Origin: an uncultured Cohaesibacter sp.
GTDB taxonomy: Bacteria; Pseudomonadota; Alphaproteobacteria; Rhizobiales; Cohaesibacteraceae
Assembly (NCBI RefSeq): GCF_963667045.1
Contig: NZ_OY762934.1
Coordinates: 2,806,501-2,870,500, forward strand
DNA length: 64,000 bases
Reading direction: 5' to 3'
Part shown: positions 63,845 to 64,000 of the stretch, piece after piece
Position numbering within the stretch: the stretch's first letter is position 1
Layout of the letters: each line of letters begins with the position of its first letter
Notes under the pieces: generated by a model
Seen by the model: only the letters and a program-made list of their open reading frames with translations
What the model was told of the DNA's origin: nothing
Database searches by the model: none
Made by a program: the position numbers and the translations under genes

Positions 63845-64000
63845 TATTTGAGAGAAAAGCTGTATCCGCCGGGATCTTTGACGCCCTGGAAATCTTCCAG
63901 CCAAACCCGCATGGCTTCGTCGGGATCGACATCAGAAAAGCGATCCGGATAAAGCCATTTGGCGATTTGAAGAGAGCCGATGATTTTTGAGCAAGCACCA
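63845..64000 (-). CDS. FecB/BtuF-type substrate-binding protein 2, C-terminal end (runs off the window)
   Basis: Only the last 51 codons are in the window: GACSKIIGSLQIAKWLYPDRFSDVDPDEAMRVWLEDFQGV, then the stop. This closely parallels the same region of binding protein 1 (GGCSKMIGALSIAKWLYPDRF). The two genes are tandem duplicates, with 37 bp between the stop and the next start. The remainder of the gene lies to the right of position 64000. Confidence 0.85.

Overview
The window looks like an alphaproteobacterial (probably marine Hyphomicrobiales) accessory or genomic-island region. Supporting signs are the ABC transporters and regulators of alphaproteobacterial type, AztABC-like and ZnuABC zinc importers, a Zur dyad of the alphaproteobacterial type, cobalamin riboswitches, and many broken genes and insertion-sequence remnants. 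No replication, rRNA or ribosomal genes are present; the only tRNA is a 5'-truncated tRNA-Ser. The genus cannot be fixed from the sequence alone.

Layout: (1) 0.5-4.7 kb: a COG0523 metal-chaperone GTPase converges on an AztABC-type zinc importer operon headed by a 41-aa membrane peptide. Both promoters carry Zur boxes. (2) 4.8-7.1 kb: a scrapyard holding an 821-bp inverted duplicate of sequence from 34.3-35.2 kb and fragments of IS6 and IS110 transposases. (3) 7.1-12.1 kb: an AAA ATPase, a TetR regulator and a pair of siderophore-type ABC half-transporters. (4) 12.5-21.9 kb: an intact galactoside locus with an AraC regulator, a sugar ABC importer, a GH36 alpha-galactosidase and a GH42 beta-galactosidase. 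A dead IS5-family element and an AT-rich patch follow. (5) 23.0-34.8 kb: a nickel/oligopeptide-type uptake locus. It has two substrate-binding/permease sets but one fused double ATPase, plus a TrmO-like protein, a pair of amidotransferase-like proteins and a 187-aa unknown. These transcription units share a 22-bp AT-rich dyad found four times, which I regard as the best candidate for an undescribed system. (6) 35.3-38 kb: an oxidoreductase with a nonsense codon, a broken MFS exporter and an Rrf2 regulator. (7) 38.1-40.4 kb: a Zur-controlled COG0523 / DUF1826 / small-protein operon. (8) 40.5-44.1 kb: a cobalamin riboswitch followed by a third Nik/Opp-type importer without an ATPase, probably a cobalt importer. 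(9) 44.2-53.2 kb: AraC and alcohol-dehydrogenase remnants, then the core zinc-starvation cluster: znuA divergent from a zur remnant and znuCB, a second functional zur, two more COG0523 GTPases, and folE and hisI paralogues. (10) 53.4-56.5 kb: a PhoX-family phosphatase, a c-type cytochrome and a PepSY fragment. (11) 57.0-64 kb: a truncated tRNA-Ser, metE under a second cobalamin riboswitch, and a FecBCD/BtuFCD-type operon with a CbiX-like/2Fe-2S fusion protein.

The genes combine around transition-metal scarcity. Zur boxes (six clear, one weak) mark two zinc importers, three of the four COG0523 transcription units directly (the fourth is in the zur operon), and spare copies of zinc enzymes. Two B12 riboswitches mark a presumed cobalt importer and the B12-independent methionine synthase. 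At least ten decayed genes and the large inverted repeat show that the region has been rearranged repeatedly.
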